Shown piece after piece: positions 55,124 through 64,000 of a stretch of 64,000 nt of DNA. Position numbers and translations under genes: made by a program. This DNA comes from Gymnopilus junonius (taxonomy: Eukaryota > Basidiomycota > Agaricomycetes > Agaricales > Galerinaceae): NCBI GenBank assembly GCA_015501075.1, contig JADNYJ010000017.1:1-64000 (forward strand), written 5' to 3'. A model generated the notes under the pieces. That model searched no databases, was not told the DNA's origin, and was given only the letters and a program-made list of their open reading frames with translations. Numbering within the stretch: position 1 is the stretch's first letter; the number at the start of each line of letters is the position of its first letter.

Positions 55124-57102
55124 ATGTCCTATCCGCCGTTTGAACACTTCAATGAGATGTATGGCAGCACGCCCTCAACGCCCCATCCACAACAACCGCA
55201 ACAACTTCAGCAACAACAGCAACAGCAAACACAACCAGGTACCCCCAGCGCCTATCCCCAATGGGAGACCATTGAGCGCGACTTAGAGATGCACTTGCAC
55301 GAATCTCCTCATGATGTAGACACGACTCCAGTTCAGACCCCCACTTCAACTTCATTTCATACCTCGCATTTACCCCAAATCGACTTAGAATTAGAAGAGC
55401 ACCCACAGACAGTCCCCAGCCATTCACAAACCTTTGCTCACCCTTATTCTGTGCATCCATCACCGGTGGACAACACGCCAGTTCTCTTGCATAATCCACA
55501 TGAGATCACTCAACAGCAGGCTCAGGCAACACTTCTGGCCCATGCTCAACAGCAACAACAATATGAGTACCAACAACAAATGAGCCATCCAGGTCCGTCT
55601 AGTATTGATCCACGTTTTGCGCATCCTTCTCGGTCGCCGCCGTCAATGTTGTTAGCTTCGGGTTCGAGCTCCGCTACGGGCGCTAATCCCGTTGGCCCTG
55701 TCCGGACATCTACGCGAGGCGTCAGGGCTCATCCATATAATCGACATTCTTCAGGTTCCAACATTACCGGTTTTCTCGGCGTTGGACCTTCTGAAAAACT
55801 CGCTGAATCTTCTGGCGCAGCGTCGCCTGCTGCTCTCGGCCAAGCAACAACTGGTGCGAGGGCAAGGAGCAAACAAGCTGTTCGATTCTCTGAATCGAGT
55901 GGCGCTGCTGTGCAGACGCCACGCCCAGCAACTAGGCGTGCTGCCTCTACCTCGCCTGCGATGCCCTCTCCCTTAAGTACTGGGGTCCCTCTTCTTCCTT
56001 CAACTGCAGGACCTTCATCGAATATAAGGACTAGGTACGTCGACATTAATACAAGAAAGGAATTTATCAAAAATTGTCTCTGTTAAAGTGAATCTCCGCG
56101 AGGCTCCGGGCAACCACAACCTCCGCCGAGTACCTTCAAAGCACCGTCACTAGTTCACAACCCTCCATTGACACCCACAGCACATTCACGGCGAGCTCCT
56201 TTGACCCATATCCCAGCGGACTTGCAGTACTCTCGCGACACCCACATTCTCACCGCCTCTCTTGAGCTGCCAGGTGTGAAACGAGATCGCCTGCGCATCA
56301 CTCTTGGGACGGCATACTTCAACAAAGTGAGATATGTCTGCGTCATTGCGGAGAGTACTCCCGTTTTCGATGACGGTGGGGAATATACCATTGGAGGACA
56401 GCCTGCCGACGAACGAAGCCCGCAAGTCAAAACTACCGACGACAAAGAAGATGTAGAAGGCGGTGAAGGCCGGAACGAGCCTTCAACATCGACTTCAGCA
56501 ATGACGACACCAACAATCCAGACAAGTCCAAATCCGGACCCATGGCTTCAAAGAGTTGAACGCCTTGTGATACCAAAAGCGCCCGGAGCCTCATCCATCA
56601 AGAGTGTGAATAGGATCGTCAACCCTAATCTCCGCGAGAGAAGGTTCGGCCTGATGAGAAGGGTTATTCAGGTTCCTGAGACTACTACGGTACGTCATCT
56701 AACCCATTTTGTCCTCTGTTTCCGACTCTTGTGCTTCCTCGAATGTCATTTTTGTTCCTTTTTCTTTCCTGAGTTTAGTCGTGAGTTTTTGATGGGCCTT
56801 CTTTCTCTCTTTTCTATTATTTCCTGCCAATGCGCGTTGCGATCGCCATCTGAAATGACACGACTTCAAATCGACATCAACTTCTGAACGCGAATCGCGA
56901 CAATCAACTTCGACATCAATCAAATTTGCCATCATGTTGCTCTCTCATCTTCCCTTCAAACTCCACCCCTCTGCACATGAAACTCGTCGTAATATAGCTC
57001 GAGGACATCAAGGCTTCTCTCGAGGACGGTGTGCTGACCTTGCGCATTGACCTCGGAGAGCCGTATGAGCTTGACGATGAGGTCGAAGTGCCAATTTCTT
57101 GA
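55124..57102 (+). CDS. Alpha-crystallin (HSP20-like) domain protein with long Gln-rich N-terminus, 538 aa
   Basis: Exons 55124-56034, 56089-56689, 56998-57102 (1617 nt). The first 370 residues are disordered, with a CAR-coded Gln run (about 55187-55230) and a second QQ-rich patch. The C-terminal part is an alpha-crystallin domain: HILTASLELPGVKRDRLRI, then an acidic/Ser/Thr insert of about 80 residues in the middle of the fold, then RRFGLMRRVIQVPETTT | LEDIKASLEDGVLTLRI. Small heat-shock proteins hold unfolded clients; the large N-terminus and insert make this an unusual member. Intron 2 is 308 nt, far above the local norm. The TATA box 60 bp upstream of the ATG suits an inducible gene. The ATG at 55124 is used, as the earlier in-frame codon is not ATG. 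Confidence 0.82.
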
Positions 57103-58499
57103 GGGCATGCTGTTGGCTCAGTTCTGTGAGCACGTGTGGGATGAGTTCCTTTGAGAGAGTGAGAACTAGTGTGAGCACGATTTAAGCGCCCGTGAGCTTT
57201 TATCATTGAAGATCACTCGTCAACCTTCAAGGCCGATATTTCAACACCAAGAGCCCGCCCGATAATCTATTCAACGTCCAGTCATATTTATCATTTCAAT
57301 CAAAACACCTTCAAATTAATTTGCAAGATCTCAACGCCTCAATACCAATACCTCAATGTTTCCTTTCAATTCCTGCCTCAACTCCAGCAATGTGTGATAC
57401 ACCGCCAAGTGAAGTAATTTTCAATCTAAATTGACATTTCAGATAGCGGCTTTGCTTAATTAGTAGCTTTCGTAGGTTAAAACCCCACTTCCCAACGCAT
57501 CGCTCACATTTTGTTCGAGCCTTGCAACTTTGACTTTTGACATTGGTAGATCTTTCGTGGGCCGTTTCTTTATCCCCTCTCCACTTTTTCTTCTCGTATT
57601 TCTTGTCTCTCGTCTTACTCGCTTGTGTCGCCGCCACCTCTCGTTCCTTCCGTCTTCCGTGCCCGCTATTCTTCTTCTCCAAGTTCCGATTTGACCATCC
57701 TCTTCCACAATGTCTTCCACCATTTTGCATCATCTGCTCTCCTATTTGCGAACTCTTTATTCCTTTTTTCTTTCCATTCATCTTGTTTCATACCTATCCA
57801 TATCCGTCCATCATCTCTTCCATTGTCTTGTCGCATATCCCATTTCCCCATTACTGCATGCATTCCCATCCATTATCGCCGATCCCCTCTGCATCAATAC
57901 ACACGCATTTATCGTTTGATATTTATACTCTATTCATCATCTTTTGTATTGTATTTTTTGCGTCTCTATTTGCTTTCCTCGCACGTCTTCTCTCCCGCTC
58001 TCCATCCCACTCCATGTAATGTTGCTTTCCCTACTAGTTGCTTGTGTTAATTATAATTTCTTATGATAGTCTGTTTTCGCTTTGCGAAAGATGAGGTCCA
58101 GCACTGATCAGGCAGCGGATCCCCACTCTCAATTTAGAAAAATTCAAGCTTATAATCTGTTCTGTAGAACTAAAAATTCGACGGCTCATCTGTGAAGAAC
58201 TTAGTATTTGCATCATTGGTACTATGGCATACTGTGATGGCAGGAACTAGCTCGAGTTTCAACTTGAAGAGGAAGCAGGGGACTGTAACTCTCTATTAAT
58301 ATAAACAATACACATGGTAAGCAATAGGGTAACGTGGCAATACATATATACATCGAATAATTTTCAAGTGAATAAAATGCGAACGAACTACAATACCGGG
58401 GAGGCTTGCGGACCAACTAAACCCAAGGGCATATGTTTCAGATTAAAAAACGTCGTCTTTCTCCAAGCTGAGTCGGGAGAGAATCCAGGATGTTGGTCT
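57103..58499. other. Intergenic with a 480-bp polypyrimidine tract
   Basis: From about 57540 to 58020 the plus strand is strongly C+T-biased. This yields long chance ORFs on + (57537-58019) and purine-coded ones on -. No domain, splice pattern or RNA gene is seen; it separates two genes whose 3' ends face each other. Confidence 0.5.
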
Positions 58500-59959
58500 T
58501 CACCTAAGAATTTGCACAGCTTCAGTTATAGAGTCCAAAGAATCATTGAATCGAAAATACTCACTCCAGGCAGCAAAAACGTCAAATATTACCGTGGAAT
58601 GCTCATTGGCGTCCAGAAATTTTATCATGTCAGCCACACGAGGGACAATATCTGGCATATTATTTTCATCAGACCTTTCTCCGGCATCCGCAATCCTCAA
58701 CTCCGCCCTTTTCAGATAAGGAAAGTAAACCCTGGTACGCAGCATCGTTATGAGAGTCTTCCAAGGGTGCAGATCGTCGTCGATGCATTCATCATCCGAT
58801 TCGTAGTTGACCTGAACTACAAGTCCCTCCAGACGCGAACCAGAACTGGCAGAGGACATTTCTTTGAGGGCACGAATGAGCCACATCAATGAGCCCACCC
58901 CTCCGGCATGTACTTGGTGATATTCACATTCGATGCGGACATCGAGGAACTTTAAGAACCACAGTTCATCCCACTGGATAGGATCTTCCATAACATATCT
59001 CACTGCATAAAAGAAAGAAAACAAAGAACGTTAGCACAAGAACAATATCAACTAAAAGGAAATATTGCGAACGCACTTTCACTAGCTGGTACAAAGACGA
59101 ACTCCTCCAGTGTAGTGAGGCATTGCTTCATGAAAGTCCAAACTTGACGATGACCTCGAACATCCATATCTGCACGCACAGATAACCTCTTCAAAGTGGT
59201 CAGATCAAAGCTTCTCTCCAGAATATTTCTCAAGATAACCCATCGCCCAGTCTCTTCATAACCCTCAGGTTGGTCATTTTCGGAATTGGACTCGGAATCA
59301 CTTGGTATGTAGTCAATAGTGTCGAAAAAGAGTGATTTTAAGCGAACTTTCGGCTTGTCAGCCTCCATGTAACCTGGAAGTTCGAAGTCCTCGATCAATG
59401 CCCAATCCGGTTTAGAGAGCGCGAGATAGTCGATGCTCTGGCAAAGCTGTATAAAACCAATTGGAAAGCATTCTATCTCGAATAGTCTAAGGCTTGGGAG
59501 GCGCAGGATGTCAATGAGTGCCGCAACAAGACCACTCTCAACCATCATTCTCATCTGCAGACTCCAAAATGGAATATCTTGTCGGTGGCTGATTACCAAT
59601 CCGCGGAGCTGGACTAGATGCGGGAGGCAAAAGCTCAGGGACGTATCATTTGGCAGCCAATCGTCCCATTCATCATTCCCTAAATCAAAGTCTTCGGCAT
59701 GACCGTCGAGTACTTGGAGATATCGCACATATTGCCCAAGATGCGGTGACGATCTGAGCAGCGTTTCAAACTGGGCCGCGCTGGGGTACTTCTGGTACTC
59801 TGGTGGGACGAGAAGGATCTTCGCAAAGAGAAGCTTTCTGCAAGACGGCAAAAAGGTTCGAGAGGTTAGAGAACAGGCTTTCAATGTGGCCTTGTCTTTG
59901 TCGATGTCGAGGCATTTTATGATCTCGTCCTTGATTTCTTGAGGGATGCCGGTGGGCAT
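58500..59959 (-). CDS. F-box-like protein, 461 aa
   Basis: Exons 59959-59077 and 59002-58500 (1386 nt). The start is MPTGIPQEIKDEIIKCLD; the first 45 residues (IPQEIKDEIIKCL, LKACSLTSRTFLPSCRKLLF) form the F-box pattern shared by many mushroom F-box genes. The remainder is leucine-rich with acidic patches and no repeat fold that I can name. Likely a substrate adaptor for an SCF ubiquitin ligase. It is not closely similar to the F-box gene at 49222-50680 beyond the N-terminal box, so a recent duplication is unlikely. Upstream in-frame codons before 59959 include no ATG. Confidence 0.82.
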
Positions 59960-60682
59960 GGGTGAAGTAGATGCGAAGCTCAGTGTTGACACGAAATCTT
60001 GATAAGCGTGGGCGGGTTCCTATGCAATATCAGATGCGTCTGAACAGACTGTCAGTGAGAAATGAATCTAAGGATACTTCAAACTTCGATTTGAATGACA
60101 TACCGCTCAAAGAAGTTCAACTTTGCCTTCTAAATAGCAATTGTGAACAGGATAATGAGCGTCCTCCGTTAAAGATATGCAAACCCTGCAACTCAGGCTG
60201 GTGTCATACGTACTATCATTTGTAATGACTATTACAAGAGACTACGTGGTATTCGGCGAAGAAATCATCGAAAAAGGAACACTGATTTTCCCGAGGCTTT
60301 AAACCTAGAGGATGATGAGGTAAAGCCAAAGTTTGCTGCTGTGCCGAGGAATTGGATTTCACACTCCAATAAGTAACAGCTCTTAACCTGAGCGAATACG
60401 TAAGAATATGTGAAAGACAATTATCGTCTTTCCTGTGGGACCAGAGCCTAGAAGGGAAAAGACGAATGTTTGCGAAGAGATGCGAGGAGTATAAGAGAAA
60501 CAAGCTTAACAGAAATAATTGTATCACGTGATGTCGAATGCATGTGGCATTGTCAATGTCATTCGTGGTTCCAGCGCACGACTATCATATTATTATTTCC
60601 TTTCTCCTGCGCCGGCCTTTCGTATTTCCCTCTGGCCTCCGGTAACGAATATCATACCCTCTGAATTGCTGGTGGAACGGCC
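59960..60682. promoter_or_regulatory. Divergent promoter region between the F-box and NIPA genes
   Basis: 723 bases separate the two start codons. It contains the palindrome ATCACGTGAT at 60523-60532, the same core as at 54848-54859, 151 bases before the NIPA start. No TATA box is obvious. Confidence 0.5.
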
Positions 60683-62497
60683 ATGGAGGATAAATACATC
60701 GGGTTACTACTCGCTCTGGCCGGTTCAGTTGGCATCGGATCCAGCTTTATTATCACGAAAAAGGTATGTTTTTTCTGCTCAACTGTACATTCCCGTTGCG
60801 TCGTATAATATTCTGTTTGCATCTTTTCTTACCTTCTCTTTTCGTAGGGCTTAAATGATGCTGCGGTGGGCAATGCCTACGGCGCGCAGGCTTCGGACAA
60901 TCTATCATACTTGAGGAATCCAATTTGGTGGTTAGGCATGGTGACGAGTTCGTGGATCATCTTCTATTTCTTATTCCGCCCGCTAACACCCCGCTTTTCT
61001 CTGTCCTCCAGTGGTTATTGGTGAAAGTGAGCACCATATTTTCAGAACAATGGCAACATGGCTCATGGTGTCCCTCACACTCCCTAACTACCAGTTGCAA
61101 ACTTTGCCGCATATACATTCGCCCCTCCTATATTAGTAACACCACTTGGCGCACTCAGTGTTTTGATCGGGTATGGAATCCCTTTGCTTTTGAATTTTCA
61201 AGCTCTCTCAATCCCATGTTCCTCAGTGCCGTTCTTGCTTCATTTCTGCTCGGGGAGGAACTGGGACATCTGGGACGTGTAGGATGCACGTTATGTCTGC
61301 TGGGATCTCTTATCATTGTTCTCCATGCCCCTGAAGACAAACCAATTCGGACGGTCGATGACATTCTTGAGTTCGCTATCCAACCTGGTGAGCCCTGTGT
61401 CATTATTTCTTCTGCTATTGTCCCTTACAACGTTCCCAAAGGTTTCCTCCTCTACTGCTTAACTGTCGTAGTATTCACACTAGTCATGATTTACAAGGTC
61501 GTCCCGAAGTACGGACGATCGAATCCCGTCATTTACATTTCAATTTGCTCTCTCGTCGGTTCAGTCAGTGTTATGGCCATCAAAGGCTTTGGCGTTGCCG
61601 TCAAACTGACCTTCGACGGTAATAACCAATTTACCCATACCAGCACATACGTTTTCATGCTCGTTGTTGCGATATCCATCATGGTGCAAATGAACTACTT
61701 CAACAAGGCATTAGATACCTTCTCCACTAATGTGTAAGTCTGTTCAGCTCGATTCCGCAGCAGCAGCCATTTCTACTGCGCGTTGCTAACTCCTGCTCAT
61801 TTTCAGTGTCAACCCACTCTACTATGTCGGCTTCTCGACCTGTACTATCGTCGCCTCCCTCATTCTTTTCCAAGGATTCAACACCGCCGATGCAGCCAAT
61901 ACATTCTCCCTACTCACAGGCTTCATTGTGACCTTCCTCGGTGTCCATCTGTTGAACCTCTCACGTGTACCAGAGCCACCACTCGACCATATCAACGGCC
62001 AACCTCATAGCCATTCAGCACTAGAGGGAGGTCTCATGAATCCACGTCTGAGCTTACAGGGCCGGATGTCGCTCGACGGATGGAACGTTCCCGCGGACCG
62101 TGGGATGGACATCCACATGGGAGGCGTTAATGCTGGACGACCCGGTAGACACGGCCGGCAGAGCTCTTTGTACAGAGCGCAATCAACAACGCTATTCAAT
62201 GCATTTGAGGGCCCGGATGGGGACATTCCGGCACAGAATGGTTCTGCAGTGCATTCCCAACAACATATACGACAACCCAGCGGAGACCTGCAACAACTTC
62301 CAGAGGAGGAATGGGAAGAGGATGAACACGCATTCGACCGACGGATGCTTCTCAATAAAGGAACACGGCGGCAGCAGCCCCAACGACCAGGTTCGAGTTC
62401 TCCCCTACCGCCATCGAGGCATGGGTCGCGGAGCAACAGTCATTCCCCAATACCAGATTCTTCCTTGACGGACGTGCGGATATCGCCCAGGCCATAG
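60683..62497 (+). CDS. NIPA-family magnesium transporter, 471 aa
   Basis: Seven exons: 60683-60763, 60848-60947, 61012-61026 (15 nt), 61095-61170, 61227-61387, 61442-61733, 61807-62497 (1416 nt). The protein starts MEDKYIGLLLALAGSVGIGS and shows NIPA blocks: GLNDAA near the first loop, GEIANFAAYTFAPPILVTPL, SVLIGAVLASFLLGEELG, MVQMNYFNKALDTFSTN and VNPLYYVGF. About nine membrane helices precede a 180-residue Ser/Arg/Gln-rich cytosolic tail. NIPA proteins move Mg2+ across plasma or endosomal membranes. The family sequence places the donor of intron 2 at GTTCGT (60948), giving the micro-exon M-V-I-G-E-I. The model divides exactly by three. Confidence 0.92.
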
Positions 62498-62940
62498 GGA
62501 ATCCGGTTCAGCTTGATCCGTATGACCATGGATATTTAGCTCCTGTTAACCTCTTCCTTCCCTTTGGGTGTCACTTTGTATTTATACTGTGTGGAGCATA
62601 CCTGCTGCGTGTATGAAAAAGCTCTCGACCTTGAACCGTCGTCAACCGATTTCTTGGGGTCACCATTACGAGTGGATCATAGACTAGTTCTACAATCCCT
62701 GACAACAAAACCACACCCACCTTCACTCCTCTTTCTTCTTTCATAGACTTTTAGCCGACAAATGGACGTGCGATATGATAACGATGATTATGTTTTTAAT
62801 ATACCACAAACATCGTACTAATGACTGGGGTCATGTGCTTTACCAAGCGTTGAAAAAGTAACATAAGAAAAGGCACCACAAATGCATACTTCTGGAGTAT
62901 GTCGCGGTCAATACTCGTCTGAGAACGACGAACAAAAAGT
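62498..62940. other. Intergenic between the NIPA gene and tRNA-Val
   Basis: It contains the NIPA 3' UTR; nothing else recognised. Confidence 0.4.
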
Positions 62941-63012
62941 GGCTCAACCCAGGATCGAACAGGGGACCTTCTGTGTGTGAGACAGAAATCATAACCACTA
63001 GACCATTGAACC
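62941..63012 (-). tRNA. tRNA-Val (anticodon CAC), intronless
   Basis: 72 nt: acceptor GGTTCAA/TTGAGCC (one G-T pair), D-arm, anticodon stem TCTGT/ACAGA with loop CTCACAC (CAC at 34-36), variable AGGTC and T-arm CCCTG-TTCGATC-CTGGG. No intron. It is nearly the same exon sequence as the gene at 48521-48625. Confidence 0.93.
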
Positions 63013-63176
63013 TATAAGGGGAGTTTACCGTCGGTCATAGTAACTCGATTGGGTAAAGATGACCTCGTAAAGTGCCCTTACGGCGCAATTACTTTAAATA
63101 AAAGGTCAACAGCACGAGAAGAGAGTCCACATCTAAAGCAATTAGGTTCAAATTAAATATTCAGGAACAAAAACAG

Positions 63177-63260
63177 GGCCTCACTGGGAATTGAACCCAG
63201 GACCTCCTCCAATCAGAAACTTAACCCAAAGGAGGAATCATGCTACTAGACCATAAGGCC
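63177..63260 (-). tRNA. tRNA-Pro (anticodon TGG), with 13-nt intron
   Basis: Acceptor GGCCTTA/TGAGGCC, anticodon stem CCTCC/GGAGG, loop TTTGGG + T with U33, TGG at 34-36 and G37, and T-arm CTGGG-TTCAATT-CCCAG. The 13-base intron (TTAAGTTTCTGAT) sits after position 37. Confidence 0.9.
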
Positions 63261-64000
63261 GACAGCAAGTTAGTTACACTAAAGGATACCGTACGTAATC
63301 AGGTACCCGGTCACCCTGGGTACTCGGTCATTCATTTTCTGCAGAGTCAAGATGTAGTCAATTAGTGATAAAATTAGTATCTACAGGTAGCACTAAGTAA
63401 CCTCTATGCGACTGCACTGTTAAAATTTGAGAAAGGTAAATTGTGGAAGGGAGAAAGTCGGTGGAAGAGTAGTCGGCCAGCCAACAGGGTCCATTTCTTA
63501 AAATAGAACACGTTGCGGCGAGATCTTGCGCACATGAAGCGATGAAACTTATACCAATGGTAAAATAAAAGTACTGTGCTCAATTGCACCCCTTCAAACT
63601 ATAAATTCATCTGAGTACAAAGAAACAGGAGGTACTTGATCTGTAGATATTTGATATACTTTCAGCCGCATTAGAAGAACATATTTTAAGCTCTGCAGCA
63701 GCAGCAAGATGACTTGTGCTTAGATCATTAAACCAGAGTATACCCAATTTTTTTCTGTCAAATATTTGTTCTGGAATTGTAGCAACATATTGGATACCTT
63801 TTGGATTTTTTTCGCATTACTATCTCACTGCAGGCGGCCATTTCGCCGTCAAGCCAACAAAATCCAGACATTTTAAGAAGAGATTTTATTAATTTAGGGG
63901 TTGCAGAGATCTCGTGTTTAAAGCTAAAAAGAATTTTCTATGTAATCTACTTTGGAGATTCCAAAAGATTTTGTGGGAATCGGAATAGAACTGGCTGAGT
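63261..64000. other. Right-end AT-rich sequence without supported gene
   Basis: Short ORFs only (for example 63801-63998 on +), with no domain or splice context. A neighbouring gene may begin beyond the window. Confidence 0.4.

Noticed and set aside
57537..58019. 160-codon plus-strand ORF rich in Phe, Ser and Leu
   Set aside because: Product of the polypyrimidine tract; TTT, TCT and CTT codons arise from base bias and mimic membrane segments.
1..64000. CRISPR arrays, bacterial operons, riboswitches
   Set aside because: No regularly spaced direct repeats with spacers were seen, and spliced genes and intron-containing tRNAs show a eukaryotic nuclear genome.

Overview
The window looks like nuclear DNA of a mushroom-forming basidiomycete (Agaricomycetes). 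Genes are dense and cut by many 50-65 nt GT-AG introns, micro-exons of 14-21 nt occur, LTR retroelements and short inverted-repeat elements sit between genes, and the gene content is typical (ACS-family permease, NIPA transporter, F-box and small heat-shock proteins, an atypical G-alpha). No species can be named from sequence alone. Exon models were built by hand from splice signals and protein conservation; for twelve loci the summed exon lengths divide exactly by three. LAYOUT: 1-13.0 kb is transposon territory. It holds a decayed Ty3/gypsy-type element (RNase H-integrase on +, a multi-exon gene on the opposite strand, then a polypurine tract and LTR), a second LTR-element relic ending in a 375-bp LTR, and a hAT-like miniature element with a perfect 8-bp target duplication. 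13.6-36.3 kb is gene-rich: an MFS permease, a PARP-type zinc-finger protein, a LIM protein (-), a SUZ12/VEFS polycomb-like gene (-), an inverted-repeat element in a divergent promoter, RRP7, a Fic-domain protein (-), a CDK9/BUR1 kinase (-), an MTH1-like Nudix hydrolase, two tandem paralogous membrane-protein genes (-) and the proteasome ATPase RPT6. 36.8-38.4 kb is the wreck of a MOV10/SDE3-like helicase carrying a 97-bp hairpin insertion. 41.0-43.7 kb encodes an unusual large G-alpha. 43.7-49.2 kb is gene-poor apart from an intron-containing tRNA-Val. 49.2-62.5 kb carries two F-box genes, a CCDC6-like coiled-coil gene, an alpha-crystallin-domain gene and a NIPA-type Mg2+ transporter. The right end has tRNA-Val and tRNA-Pro genes. 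HOW THEY WORK TOGETHER: the genes do not form a pathway cluster. The mix is housekeeping (RRP7 ribosome biogenesis, RPT6 proteasome, BUR1 transcription elongation, MTH1 nucleotide sanitation) plus regulatory and accessory genes (SUZ12-like, G-alpha, Fic, F-box). The points most worth following are: the G-alpha with substitutions at both Ras-G12- and Ras-Q61-equivalent positions; the class II Fic protein with Asn in the metal-ligand position; the spliced antisense gene inside the retroelement; CpG-to-TpG decay of the retroelement; four GC-AG introns; five single-base deletions clustered at 22-34 kb that suggest consensus errors; and two tRNA-Val(CAC) genes, one with and one without an intron.
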